DNA from: Comamonadaceae bacterium
GTDB taxonomy: Bacteria > Pseudomonadota > Gammaproteobacteria > Burkholderiales > Burkholderiaceae_C
Direction of reading: 5' to 3'
Length of the DNA stretch: 35,935 bases
Assembly: GCA_027491035.1 (NCBI GenBank)
Contig: JAIXWZ010000158.1
Span: forward strand, 1-35,935
In this document: positions 7,506 through 16,109 of the stretch, piece after piece
How positions within the stretch are numbered: position 1 is the stretch's first letter
How the letters are laid out: each line of letters starts with the position of its first letter
Notes under the pieces: generated by a model
The model's database searches: none
The model's input: the letters and a program-made list of their open reading frames with translations, nothing else
What the model was told of the DNA's origin: nothing
Made by a program: the position numbers and the translations under genes

Positions 7506-8503
7506 CACTGAGGCTGCAGGTTGATGGCACGCGCGATGGCGCGGTATTTTTCAGTGTTGTCGGCATAGACCTTGGCCACGGCCGGCAGAGCCTGCGGCCG
7601 GGGCACCATCATGGCATGGGCTTCGAGCGCGCTGCGCACGGCCGGGTCGTTGGCCACCTCGCTCAAGGCCTTGTGCAGGGCCTGCACGATGGGCTCGGGC
7701 GTGTCCTTGCGTACAAAATAGCCGGCCCAGATGTCGAACACAAAACCCTTGAGGGCCGGGGTGTCGTTCAGGGGTGGGGTCTTCTTGATCAGATCTTGCC
7801 GGTCGACGGACAGCACGGCCACCGTTTTGAGCTTGCCCTCGTCAACCAGGCCCACCTGACCCTTGCCATAAGGCGTCATGAAGACATCAACCAAGCCGCC
7901 CATCATGTCCTGAAAGGCCGGTGCAGCGCCTTTGTAGGGCACGTGGGTCATGGCAATGCCGGTGATTTTGGACATGTGCTCGCCCAGCAGGTGGTAGAGC
8001 GAGCCGGGGCCCACGCTGGCATAGGTCAGGGGTTTGCCGGCTGCAGCAGCCTTGCGCGCATAGGCCAGCAACTCCTCGCCGTTGTTGGCCGGCAGGTCCT
8101 TGCGGGCAAACATGGCCATGGGGTTGATGGTGATCATCTGCACCAAGCGGAAGTCTTCGGGCTTGTACTTGAGAGCCGCGTTGGACATCGGCGCCAGGAT
8201 CAGCTCGTTGGGCGAGCCCTGGAAAATCATGTGGCCGTCGGCGGGGCTGGCGAGCAGCTTTTGCGCCGCGATGCCGCCGCTGGCGCCACCCAAGTTTTCC
8301 ACCAGAACCGGTTGGCCCAATTGCTTGGCCAGGGCATTGTTGAGGGTGCGGGCAATGACGTCAGACAAACCGCCGGCCGGGTAAGGCACCATCAGCGTGA
8401 CCGGTTTGCTGGGGAAGGTCTGGGCCAGGGCCAGGCCGGTACTGGCCGCGCAGACCAGGGCCAGGACGCAGCGGCGAAACAGGCAATGCGGGGCAGCTGA
8501 CAT
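7505..8503 (-). CDS. Bug/TctC family periplasmic substrate-binding receptor
   Basis: Receptor of 332 residues with signal peptide (MSAAPHCLFRRCVLALVC, cleavage near LALAQ, residue 28). Hallmarks are FPSKPVTLMVPYPAGGLSD, VLVENLGGASGGIAA and THVPYKGAAPAFQD. AAGGGAG lies about eight bases upstream of the ATG at 8501-8503. It is the first gene of a two-gene minus-strand operon with the M20 amidohydrolase and is divergent from the LysR gene at 8620. By the usual LysR logic that regulator probably controls this operon. Confidence 0.9.
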   Translation of the reverse strand: MSAAPHCLFRRCVLALVCAASTGLALAQTFPSKPVTLMVPYPAGGLSDVIARTLNNALAKQLGQPVLVENLGGASGGIAAQKLLASPADGHMIFQGSPNELILAPMSNAALKYKPEDFRLVQMITINPMAMFARKDLPANNGEELLAYARKAAAAGKPLTYASVGPGSLYHLLGEHMSKITGIAMTHVPYKGAAPAFQDMMGGLVDVFMTPYGKGQVGLVDEGKLKTVAVLSVDRQDLIKKTPPLNDTPALKGFVFDIWAGYFVRKDTPEPIVQALHKALSEVANDPAVRSALEAHAMMVPRPQALPAVAKVYADNTEKYRAIARAINLQPQ

Positions 8504-8564
8504 GAAAAGTCTCCCTTGGGGTTGAATGTGGCGGCAATGCTAATCGGCACAAATGGATGCGTCT

Positions 8565-8607
8565 ATTGCATAATTTTCCTGATAATCATGCAATTAGTGA
8601 ATGATTA
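8565..8607. promoter_or_regulatory. Overlapping LysR-type operator dyads in divergent promoter
   Basis: The 116-base Bug/LysR intergenic region holds two perfect 7-bp dyads that overlap. ATTGCAT (8565-8571) pairs with ATGCAAT (8588-8594) across 16 bases. TAATCAT (8583-8589) pairs with ATGATTA (8601-8607) across 11 bases. The second fits the T-N11-A geometry of LysR-type sites. The segment is much more AT-rich than its surroundings, as expected for a promoter. Assignment to the adjacent regulator is inference. Confidence 0.6.
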
Positions 8608-8619
8608 AGGGCCCCTGCC

Positions 8620-9561
8620 ATGAACATCCGCAGCCTAGAACACCTGCTAGCGGTGGCCGAAACCGGCTCGTTTAGCAAAGCGGCTGAGCGCTGCTTTATC
8701 ACCCAGTCGGCGCTCAGCCGCAGCATTCAGACCCTGGAAACCGATCTGGGCGGCCAATTGCTCGACCGCATCGGTAAGCGCAATGAACTCACGCCCCTGG
8801 GCCAGCAGGTGGTCGAGCGCTCACGCGGCATCGTGCGCGAGGCGGCCGAGCTCAAGCGCGGCGCCGAATTGCTGCAAGACGGCGCCGGCCTGATCCGGGT
8901 TGGGCTGGGCTCGGGGCCGGGCGCCTTGCTGGTTCAGCCACTGATGCGCCTGGCCGCCGAGCAACACCCGAGGGTGCGGGTGAACATCAGCCGGGGACCG
9001 ACCGAGCTGCAACTGGTGCAGCTGCGCGCCCGACAACTCGACGCGATGGTGGTCGATGCGCGGCGCGTGCAGCCGGCTCCAGACCTGCGGATCGAAGGGC
9101 TGGGCGAGTTGCGCGCCGGCTTCATCTGCCGCGCCGACCACCCGCTGGCGCGCAAGCGGCAGGTCAGCATGGCACACATGCTGGCCTATCCGCTGGCCGG
9201 CATCCCACTGTCGGCCGAGGTCTCGCGCACCCTGCTCGAGCAATACGGGCCCGGCTCGCAGGCCGAAAGCATCACCGCCATCGTCTGCGAAGACATCACC
9301 GCCCTGATCGCCACTGTCGAGCAGAGCCAGGCGATTTATCTGGGCATCGTGGCGGCGGCGCGCGAGGGACTGCAAGCAGGGCGACTGTGTGAGCTCAAGG
9401 TCGAACCCAAGCTGGGCATCGGGGCGCGCTTTGCCTACGTCACCCTCAGCGGGCGCACCGAGGCGCCGGTCATGAAGCTGCTGCGCCAGCTGGTGCAAGA
9501 GCACCTGCGCGACGAGCCGGGAGCCAAGAAGATCGCCCCCAGCAAACCCTCGGGCCGATAG
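8620..9561 (+). CDS. LysR family transcriptional regulator
   Basis: LysR-type regulator of 313 residues. The N-terminal winged helix-turn-helix is MNIRSLEHLLAVAETGSFSK followed by AAERCFITQSALSRSIQTLE (HTH about residues 17-36), with the linker helix to about residue 85. The remainder is the type 2 periplasmic-binding effector domain. AAGG at 8607-8610 lies nine bases before the ATG. It is divergent from the Bug/M20 operon, whose promoter carries LysR-type dyads, so it likely senses the amide substrate or product and autoregulates. It converges on the haloacid dehalogenase gene with only seven bases between them. Confidence 0.9.
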   Translation: MNIRSLEHLLAVAETGSFSKAAERCFITQSALSRSIQTLETDLGGQLLDRIGKRNELTPLGQQVVERSRGIVREAAELKRGAELLQDGAGLIRVGLGSGPGALLVQPLMRLAAEQHPRVRVNISRGPTELQLVQLRARQLDAMVVDARRVQPAPDLRIEGLGELRAGFICRADHPLARKRQVSMAHMLAYPLAGIPLSAEVSRTLLEQYGPGSQAESITAIVCEDITALIATVEQSQAIYLGIVAAAREGLQAGRLCELKVEPKLGIGARFAYVTLSGRTEAPVMKLLRQLVQEHLRDEPGAKKIAPSKPSGR

Positions 9562-9568
9562 CAGGCAG

Positions 9569-10267
9569 TCAGCTCAGCAGATCGGCCAGATGCGCGATGT
9601 CGCGCGCATGCAGCTCGTTGCCCGCTTGTGCGCTGACATCCTTGATGTGCGCCGCGCCAAACTCGAGCGGGCGCTCAATGTAGGCCGTGCGCAGGCCACA
9701 CGCGCGGGCGGCGGCCAGGTCGTCATGGTGCGCGGCGCACAGCATCACCTGCTCTGGCGCTAGGTCAAACACGCGCGCCACCCCCAGGTAGGTGGCCGGA
9801 TCGGGCTTGTAGGCGCGAAACACCTCGGCCGACAAGATGCAGTCCCAAGGCAGGCCGGCGCGCTTGGCCATGTGGGTGAGCAGGCCGATGTTGCCGTTGG
9901 ACAGCGGCGCGATGGTGTAGCGCGCCTTCAGGCGCGTCAAGCCCGCCACCGCATCGGGCCAGGGGTCGAGCCGGTGCCAGACGCGGTTGAGATGCGCGCG
10001 CTCGTCCTCGGCCAAGTGGCCCAGACCAAACCGCGGCAAGATCTCGTCCAAGATCATGCGGTGCAGCTCGTCGATGCGCGTCCAGCCCAGCTCGCCCGAG
10101 CGCACCCGCGCCATGGCCGGCTGGTAGCCGGCGCGCCAGGCCAGGGCGAAGGCATCGCCGTCGATCTGCGGATCAAGCGCGGCCAGCTCGCGCACGATGC
10201 TGCCGTGCCAGTCGACCACGGTGCCAAACACATCGAAGGCCAGAACGGCCGGCGCTTGAGCGTGCAC
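9569..10267 (-). CDS. Haloacid dehalogenase type II
   Basis: HAD-superfamily hydrolase of 232 residues, resembling (S)-2-haloacid dehalogenases that convert 2-haloalkanoates to 2-hydroxyalkanoates. Motif I is AFDVFGTVVDW with nucleophile D12. Motif II is APLSNGNIG (Ser), motif III is RAYKPDP (Lys), and motif IV is CAAHHDDLAAARACG, with the AAH-x-x-DL form typical of type II dehalogenases rather than phosphoglycolate phosphatases. The start is GTG at 10267 (MHAQAPAV), six bases after the htpG stop, so it is probably co-transcribed with htpG. Many such proteins have no proven dehalogenase activity. Confidence 0.85.
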   Translation of the reverse strand: MHAQAPAVLAFDVFGTVVDWHGSIVRELAALDPQIDGDAFALAWRAGYQPAMARVRSGELGWTRIDELHRMILDEILPRFGLGHLAEDERAHLNRVWHRLDPWPDAVAGLTRLKARYTIAPLSNGNIGLLTHMAKRAGLPWDCILSAEVFRAYKPDPATYLGVARVFDLAPEQVMLCAAHHDDLAAARACGLRTAYIERPLEFGAAHIKDVSAQAGNELHARDIAHLADLLS

Positions 10268-10273
10268 GGCGGC

Positions 10274-12157
10274 TCAGGCCAGCAAGGCGTTGACCCGGCG
10301 CACATAGGCCGCCGGGTCCTCGGGCAGGCCGCCTTCGGCCAGCAGGGCCTGATCGAACAAGATGTGCGCGTAGTCGTCAAAGTGGGCGTCGGCCGCCTGC
10401 AGCTTTTTGACCAGCCCATGCTCGGCATTGATTTCCAGGATGGGCTTGACGCTGGGCGCGGCCTGGCCGGCGGCCTTGAGCATGCGCGCCAACTGCATCG
10501 ACATGCCGCCGTCTTGCACCACCAGGCAAGCCGGTGAATCGACCAGTCGGGTGGTGGCGCGCACATCGGCCGCCTTGTCCTTGAGCGCCTCCTTGATGCG
10601 CTCGAGCATCGGTTTGAACTGCTCCTGCGCCTGCTCGGCCGCCTTTTTTTCTTCCTCGTCTTGTAGCGTGCCCAGATCGATCGCGCCCTTGGCCACCGAC
10701 TGTAGCGGCGTGCCGTCGAACTCGTTGAGGAAAGACAGCGCCCACTCGTCGACCCGGTCGCTCATGAGCAGCACCTCGATGCCCTTTTTGCGAAAGATCT
10801 CGAGCTGCGGGCTGCTCTTGGCTGCCGCCTGCGTGTCGGCGGTGATGTAGTAGATGGCTTCCTGGCCTTCCTTCATGCGCGCCTTGTAGTCGGCCAGGGC
10901 CACGCTGACGGTGTCGGTGGTCGAGGAGGCAAAGCGCAGCAGCTTGGCCAGCCGCTCGCGGTTAGAGAAGTCCTCGCCCAGACCTTCCTTGAGCACCGCG
11001 CCGAACTCTGCGTAAAACGTCTTGAACTTCTCGGCTTCGTTGGCCGCCAAGTCTTCGATCATCGAGAGCACACGGCGGGTGTTGCCTTCGCGGATCGCCT
11101 TGACCGCGCGGCTTTCCTGCAAGATCTCGCGCGAGACGTTGAGCGGCAGGTCGCTGGAGTCGACCACACCTTTGACAAAGCGCAGATAGACCGGCAGCAA
11201 GGCCTCGGCCTCGTCCATGATGAAGACGCGCTTGACGTAGAGCTTGACCCCGGGCGCTTTTTCCCGGTTGTACAGATCCATTGGGGCCTTGGCCGGAATG
11301 TAGAGCAGCTGGGTGTATTCGGTCGCCCCTTCCACCCGGTTGTGGGTGTGCGCCAGCGGCGCGGCCTGGTCGTAGCTGAGCTGCTTGTAGAACTCTTCGT
11401 ACTCCTCCTGGCTGATGTCTTTCTTGGCGCGGCTCCACAACGCGCTGGCCTTGTTGACGGTTTCCCACTCGTCGGTGCGCACCATCTGGCCGGGCTGGTC
11501 GTTCTCGCCTTCTTTCCACTCCTCCTTGGGCATGAGGATGGGCAGGCTGATGTGGTCCGAGTACTTGCTGATGATGCCCTTGAGCTTCCAGGCGCCCAGG
11601 TAGTCGCCGGCGTCTTCCTTGAGGTGCAGGGTCACGCGCGTGCCGCGCTCGGCCCGGGTGATGTCCTCGACCTCGAAGTCGCCACTGCCCTGGCTGCTCC
11701 AGCGCACGCCCTGCTCGGCCGGCAGGCCCGCACGCCGGCTCTCGACCGTGATGCGGTCGGCAACGATGAAGCCCGAATAAAAGCCGACGCCAAACTGACC
11801 GATGAGCTGGGCGTCGTTTTTCTGGTCGCCCGTCAGGCGGGTCATGAATTCGCGCGTGCCGCTTTTGGCGATGGTGCCCAGGTTGTCGATCGCCTCCTGG
11901 CGCGCCAGACCGATGCCGTTGTCGGTGATGCTCAGGGTGCGCGCATCTTTGTCAAAGTCGAGCTTGACTTGCAGCTCGGGCGCGTCTTCGAGCAAGGCGG
12001 CGTCGTGGAGCGATTCAAACCTCAGCTTGTCGCACGCATCGGACGCATTTGAAATGAGCTCGCGCAGGAAAATATCCGGATTGGAATAAAGCGAGTGGGT
12101 GACCAGCTTGAGCAGCTGGGCCACCTCGGCCTGGAAGGAGTGGGTCTGGCTTGTCAT
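10274..12157 (-). CDS. htpG: Molecular chaperone HtpG (Hsp90)
   Basis: Bacterial Hsp90 of 627 residues (E. coli 624). The N-terminal GHKL ATPase is evident: [20 protein letters not shown] (catalytic Glu and ATP-binding Asn), [16 protein letters not shown] and [15 protein letters not shown]. The middle domain carries the [11 protein letters not shown] stretch with the conserved Arg, and the C-terminal dimerisation domain is intact. The ATG at 12157 ([12 protein letters not shown]) matches family N-termini. An in-frame ATG at 12208 would add 17 residues and has the better ribosome site (GGGGAG seven bases away), so the true start is uncertain. It heads toward the dehalogenase gene and is divergent from the LysE gene, with the promoters squeezed into about 80 bases. 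Confidence 0.97.
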   Translation of the reverse strand: MTSQTHSFQAEVAQLLKLVTHSLYSNPDIFLRELISNASDACDKLRFESLHDAALLEDAPELQVKLDFDKDARTLSITDNGIGLARQEAIDNLGTIAKSGTREFMTRLTGDQKNDAQLIGQFGVGFYSGFIVADRITVESRRAGLPAEQGVRWSSQGSGDFEVEDITRAERGTRVTLHLKEDAGDYLGAWKLKGIISKYSDHISLPILMPKEEWKEGENDQPGQMVRTDEWETVNKASALWSRAKKDISQEEYEEFYKQLSYDQAAPLAHTHNRVEGATEYTQLLYIPAKAPMDLYNREKAPGVKLYVKRVFIMDEAEALLPVYLRFVKGVVDSSDLPLNVSREILQESRAVKAIREGNTRRVLSMIEDLAANEAEKFKTFYAEFGAVLKEGLGEDFSNRERLAKLLRFASSTTDTVSVALADYKARMKEGQEAIYYITADTQAAAKSSPQLEIFRKKGIEVLLMSDRVDEWALSFLNEFDGTPLQSVAKGAIDLGTLQDEEEKKAAEQAQEQFKPMLERIKEALKDKAADVRATTRLVDSPACLVVQDGGMSMQLARMLKAAGQAAPSVKPILEINAEHGLVKKLQAADAHFDDYAHILFDQALLAEGGLPEDPAAYVRRVNALLA

Positions 12158-12236
12158 GCCGGCCGAGTTGGGGGCGACCGCCGGGGTTTCAAGACCCGGC
12201 TGTGTCATGATCGGGCTCCCCGTCGCTCCCACTCCC

Positions 12237-12848
12237 ATGAGTTCCACCGAATTTTGGGCCTTGCTGGCCCTGGCCACGGCCATGAGCTTCACGCCTGGGC
12301 CCAACACCACGCTGTCGGCCGCGCTGGCGGCCAACGGCGGCCTGCGCCACGCCCTGCCCTTTGTCTGCTCGGTGCCGGCCGGCTGGGGCGTGCTGCTGAC
12401 CTTGTGCAGCCTGGGCCTGGGCGCTCTGGTGGTGGCAGCGCCCCTGCTCAACTGGAGCCTCAAGGCGCTGGGCGTGGCCTATCTGTGGTGGCTGGCCTGG
12501 CGGCTGGCACGCAGCAGCGCGCAAGCCGGCGGCCCGGGCAGCGCTCTGAAGGTGGGGTTTGCCCAGGGCATGGCGCTGCAATTTCTCAATATCAAGGCCT
12601 GGATGCTGGCGCTGGCCATCGTCAGCGGCTGGATCGCCGGCCAAGACCACCCCGCGCGGCGCTTTGCCGAGGTGCTGCCGGTGATGCTGGCCTTCGCTTT
12701 TGTCAGCAACCTGACCTACGCGCTGGCCGGCACGCTGCTGCGCCAGTGGCTGGCCGGGCCCGAGGGCAGCGGGCGGCGCTTGCAGTGGTTCAACCGGGCC
12801 ATGGCCGCGGTGCTGGTGCTCACCGGCGCCTGGATGCTGCAGCGATGA
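12237..12848 (+). CDS. LysE/RhtB family amino-acid exporter
   Basis: Inner-membrane protein of 203 residues with about six hydrophobic helices. The LysE signature [19 protein letters not shown] is near residue 17, [19 protein letters not shown] near residue 110, and the C-terminal helix ends in GAWMLQR. Family members export amino acids such as lysine, threonine or homoserine lactone. No good ribosome site precedes ATG 12237; an in-frame ATG at 12207 would add ten residues and overlap the alternative htpG start. The stop overlaps the next start by four bases (ATGA), so the two transporters are translationally coupled. Confidence 0.85.
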   Translation: MSSTEFWALLALATAMSFTPGPNTTLSAALAANGGLRHALPFVCSVPAGWGVLLTLCSLGLGALVVAAPLLNWSLKALGVAYLWWLAWRLARSSAQAGGPGSALKVGFAQGMALQFLNIKAWMLALAIVSGWIAGQDHPARRFAEVLPVMLAFAFVSNLTYALAGTLLRQWLAGPEGSGRRLQWFNRAMAAVLVLTGAWMLQR

Positions 12849-13777
12849 GCGCGGCTGCAGCCCAGCGCCGCGGCCTGCTGCTCGGGCTGGTGGCGGTGCT
12901 GATTTTCTCGGTCACCCTGCCGGTGACCCGGCTGGCGGTGGGCACGCCCCTGGAGCCGCAGCTGTCGGGCGTGTTCGTGGCCCTGGCGCGCGCCGTGATC
13001 GCAGCGCTGCTGTCGGCGCTGTACCTGCTGGCCGTGCGCGCCCCCTGGCCCGAGCGCCGGCACTGGCCGGCGCTGATCATCATTTCGCTGGGCGTGGTGC
13101 TGGGGTTTCCGCTGTGCACCTCGGTGGCGCTACGCCACGTGGAGGCGGTCCATGCCAGCGCGATTCAAGGTGTGCTGCCGCTGTCGACCGCGGTGCTCGG
13201 GGCGCTGCTCAACCGCCAGCGCCCCTCGGTGGGCTTTTGGGCCTGCGCCGGCCTGGGCAGCGCGCTGGTCATGGCCTACGCGCTGCTGCGCTCAGGCCCG
13301 AGCGCCTGGGTGCTGCACCCGGCCGACGCGCTGCTGCTGCTGGGCATGCTGGCCGCCTCGATGGGCTATGTCTGGGGCGCGCGGCTGTCGGGCCAGATGC
13401 CGCCTGAACAGGTGATTTGCTGGTCGCTGCTGGTGGCCCTGCCCCTGACCGTGCCCGGCAGCTGGCTGAGCATGCCCACCGAGGCCATGCACACCCGCAC
13501 CTGGGTGTCGCTGGTCTATCTGGCCGTCTTCCCGATGTGGGTGGGCTTTTTCTTTTGGTACCGCGGCCTGTCGCTGGGCGGCACGGTGCGCGTGAGCCAG
13601 GTGCAGCTGCTGCAGCCTTTTTTGTCCATGCTCTTTGCGGTGGCGCTGGTCGGCGAGAGCCTCGATGCGATGACCCTGGGCTTTGCGCTGGCGGTCATGG
13701 CCACCGTCTTGCTCGGGCGCAAGATGGCGGTCCACCCGCTGGCCCGCCCCGCCGATGACGCCGCCAAGCCCCCATGA
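12845..13777 (+). CDS. DMT superfamily (EamA) transporter
   Basis: Inner-membrane protein of 310 residues with about ten hydrophobic segments in two EamA repeats. The first repeat opens with LLLGLVAVLIFSVTLPVTRLAV, and the second ends near SMLFAVALVGESLDAMTLGF, a typical EamA ending. It overlaps both LysE upstream and the enolase-superfamily gene downstream by four bases each. Direction and substrate are unknown. Sitting between an exporter and a catabolic-looking enzyme, it could import or export a sugar acid or amino-acid-like compound. Confidence 0.88.
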   Translation: MSAAAAQRRGLLLGLVAVLIFSVTLPVTRLAVGTPLEPQLSGVFVALARAVIAALLSALYLLAVRAPWPERRHWPALIIISLGVVLGFPLCTSVALRHVEAVHASAIQGVLPLSTAVLGALLNRQRPSVGFWACAGLGSALVMAYALLRSGPSAWVLHPADALLLLGMLAASMGYVWGARLSGQMPPEQVICWSLLVALPLTVPGSWLSMPTEAMHTRTWVSLVYLAVFPMWVGFFFWYRGLSLGGTVRVSQVQLLQPFLSMLFAVALVGESLDAMTLGFALAVMATVLLGRKMAVHPLARPADDAAKPP

Positions 13778-14964
13778 ACAGCCCTAGCCCCACGATTACC
13801 CACATCGACAGCCAGGTGCTGCACGTCTCGAGCAAGACCAACTGGTGGTTTGTGCGCGTGCGCGATTCGAGCGGCGCCCTGGCCTGGGGCGAAGGCTCGC
13901 TCAACGGCTGGGAGCCCGCCCTCGATGCGCTGACCGAACACCTGCGCCCGTCCTGGCTGGGCCTGAGTCTGCAGCAAGCCCAGGCGCAGCTGCATGTGAC
14001 GCAGACCGGGGCGGCCGGCCTGCTGGGCGCTTGCGTGCTCAGCGCCTTGCTGCAAGCGGTGCTGGGCCTGCAAGCGCAGCATGCCGGCCGCGCGCCGCAT
14101 GAGCTGCTTGGGCCGCTGCGGCGCCAGCAGCTGCCCCTGTACGCCAACATCAACCGCGCCACGACCGAGCGCAGCCCCGCCGGCTTTGTGGCCACCGCCC
14201 GGCGCGCCCAGGCCCAGGGCTACACCGGCTTCAAGGCAGCGCCCTTTGACGGCTTGAGCCCGGGGCTGTGTGCCACGCCCGAGGGGCGAGAGCGCATCGC
14301 CCACGGTATCGACTGCATGCTGGCGCTGCGCGAGGCGCTGGGGCCCCAGGCCCGCCTCATGGTCGACTGCCACTGGCGCTTTGACGAGGCGCACGCCCTG
14401 CAAACCCTGCGCGCGCTCGAGCCGGTGGGTCTGCACTGGTTCGAGTGCCCGCTGGCCGAAACCCGGGCCCACTGGCCGGCGATGCGGCGCTTGCGCGCGG
14501 CCGCAGGGGAGCAGGGTGTGCTGCTGGCCGCTGCCGAAACCCAGATCGGCCTGGCGTCGTTTCAGACCCTGTTCGACGAAGGTCTGTACGACGTGGTCAT
14601 GCCCGATGTGAAGTACTGTGGCGGGCCCTGGGAGATGCTGCAAATTGCCCAGCGCGCGGCCGATGCCGGCGTGCAGTTCTCCCCGCACAACCCCAGCGGG
14701 CCGGTGTGCACCTGGCACAGCTTGCAAGTCGGGCTGGTCGCGCCCGAATGCGCCATGCTGGAGGTGCAGTTTGAAGAAAGCGAGTTGACCGAGCAGGTGA
14801 GCCAGGGCGTGGACCTGCAAGCGCGCAGCGGCTGCCTGCACCGGCCGGCAGCGCAGCAGGCGCAGCAACTCGATGCCGCAGTGCTGGCCGCCCACCCCTA
14901 CCGGCGCGTGCCGCCGGGCATCGACTCACAGCCCCCGGGGATCGACTCACAGCCCCCGGGCTGA
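13774..14964 (+). CDS. Enolase-superfamily enzyme, sugar-acid dehydratase type
   Basis: Mandelate racemase/muconate lactonizing-like protein of 396 residues. Predicted Mg2+ ligands are D198 (MVDCHWRF), E224 (FECPLAE) and E255 (AAAETQIG). H200 lies two residues after the first ligand and H305 is in FSPHNPSGP, the D-x-H plus late His pattern known for galactonate/mannonate-type dehydratases. K154 (GFKAAPFDG) is a candidate acid/base residue. The reaction predicted by inference is dehydration of an acid sugar to a 2-keto-3-deoxy acid. The C-terminus ends in a tandem PPGIDSQ duplication that looks like recent DNA slippage. It is the last gene of an overlapping three-gene unit and converges on a Bug receptor gene. 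Confidence 0.82.
   Translation: MNSPSPTITHIDSQVLHVSSKTNWWFVRVRDSSGALAWGEGSLNGWEPALDALTEHLRPSWLGLSLQQAQAQLHVTQTGAAGLLGACVLSALLQAVLGLQAQHAGRAPHELLGPLRRQQLPLYANINRATTERSPAGFVATARRAQAQGYTGFKAAPFDGLSPGLCATPEGRERIAHGIDCMLALREALGPQARLMVDCHWRFDEAHALQTLRALEPVGLHWFECPLAETRAHWPAMRRLRAAAGEQGVLLAAAETQIGLASFQTLFDEGLYDVVMPDVKYCGGPWEMLQIAQRAADAGVQFSPHNPSGPVCTWHSLQVGLVAPECAMLEVQFEESELTEQVSQGVDLQARSGCLHRPAAQQAQQLDAAVLAAHPYRRVPPGIDSQPPGIDSQPPG
14911..14964 (+). repeat. 21-bp tandem repeat at the 3' end of the dehydratase gene
   Basis: Two near-identical 21-base units (14911-14931 and 14932-14952, each containing ATCGACTCACAG) and a partial third unit reach the TGA. In protein they read PPGIDSQ, PPGIDSQ, PPG. 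Confidence 0.9.
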
Positions 14965-14990
14965 AGGCCGCTGGCCCCCAAGCCGGGCCA

Positions 14991-15040
14991 GTCCGCGTCA
15001 GTCCGCGTCAGTCCGCGTCAGTCCGCGTCAGTCCGCGTCA
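14991..15040. repeat. Five perfect copies of a 10-bp tandem repeat
   Basis: GTCCGCGTCA is repeated five times without mismatch, in the 73-base gap between convergent genes. On the minus strand the unit reads TGACGCGGAC, and its first copy starts exactly with the Bug gene stop codon (15038-15040). Because the unit is ten bases long, it places TGA in all three minus-strand frames. Confidence 0.95.
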
Positions 15041-15997
15041 GTCGGCGCGGATGTTCTTCTCGGCCGCCAGCTTCTTCCAGCGCGCCACATCGCCACTGAC
15101 CCGCTCGGCAAAAGCCTGCGGTGTGCTCGGCGCCGGATCGCAAGCCAGCGTGGCCAGCCGGGCCTTGACCTCGGGCTGCTCGAGCGCCTGGTTGATGACG
15201 CTGTTCATGCGCGCCACCACGGCCGCGGGTGTGCCGGCCGGGGCCAGCACGCCAAACCAGGCCAGCGTCTCGAAACCGGGCAGCGCCTCGGCCAGGGCCG
15301 GCACATCGGGCAGGCTGTGGTGGCGCTTGGCCGTGGTCACCGCCAGCGCCTGCACCCGGCCGGCCTTGATCTGCGCCGACCACGGCGGCAGATTGCCTAT
15401 CATCACCTGCGACTCACCGCTGATCACGGCCGCCACGGCAGGGGCAGCGCCCTTGTAAGGGATGTGGGTCATCTCCACCCCGGTCAGGCTCTTGAACAGT
15501 TCGGCCGACAAATGGGCCGAACTGCCCACGCCACCCGATGCGTAGTTGACCTTGCCCGGATTGGCCTTGGCATACGCGATGAAGTCGCCCACACTGGCAG
15601 CCTTGACGCTCGGGCTGACCACCATCACATTGGGCGTGGTGCAAATCATGGCCACCGGCACAAAGTCCTTGACCACGTCATAGGGCAGCTTGGCATAGAT
15701 GCCGGCATTGACGCCGTGCGAGCCGGCGTTGCCCACGATCATGGTGTAGCCGTCGGGCGCCGACTTGGCCACCACGTCCGAGCCCAACACCCCGCCGGCA
15801 CCGGGACGGTTATCGATCACCACGGCCTGACCCAATTCGCGCGAAATCCGGTCGGCAATCAGCCTTCCGGTGATGTCCGAGCCATCACCCGGCGTGCTGG
15901 GCACCACCCAGCGCACTGGCTTGACCGGATACGCCTGGGCCCAGGCCCCGCCAAGGGCAGAAAAAAGCAAAACGAAAACACCCGCACGCATGGCCAT
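15038..15997 (-). CDS. Bug/TctC family periplasmic substrate-binding receptor
   Basis: Receptor of 319 residues. The signal peptide is MAMRAGVFVLLFSALGGAWAQA, with cleavage predicted near residue 20. Bug signatures are PVKPVRWVVPSTPGDGSD, VVIDNRPGAGGVLGSD and MTHIPYKGAAPAVA. The ATG at 15997 is preferred because GAGGTG lies about five bases upstream; GTG at 16003 would add two residues. It converges on the transporter/dehydratase operon and is divergent from phzF-like, so its partner module is uncertain. Its TGA forms the first bases of the five-copy 10-bp repeat. Confidence 0.9.
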   Translation of the reverse strand: MAMRAGVFVLLFSALGGAWAQAYPVKPVRWVVPSTPGDGSDITGRLIADRISRELGQAVVIDNRPGAGGVLGSDVVAKSAPDGYTMIVGNAGSHGVNAGIYAKLPYDVVKDFVPVAMICTTPNVMVVSPSVKAASVGDFIAYAKANPGKVNYASGGVGSSAHLSAELFKSLTGVEMTHIPYKGAAPAVAAVISGESQVMIGNLPPWSAQIKAGRVQALAVTTAKRHHSLPDVPALAEALPGFETLAWFGVLAPAGTPAAVVARMNSVINQALEQPEVKARLATLACDPAPSTPQAFAERVSGDVARWKKLAAEKNIRAD

Positions 15998-16109
15998 ACC
16001 CACCTCTGATTGAAAGAATCAAGACAATACCCCTGGGTCCGAAACGCGCCAGAGCCATGGCCCCAAGCCCCACCGATTTTGACAGCCACAGCGCCACACA
16101 GGAAAAAAC

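Noticed and set aside
14991-15040. Repeat array as a possible CRISPR
   Set aside because: Ten-base head-to-tail units without spacers and no cas genes; it is a simple tandem repeat.
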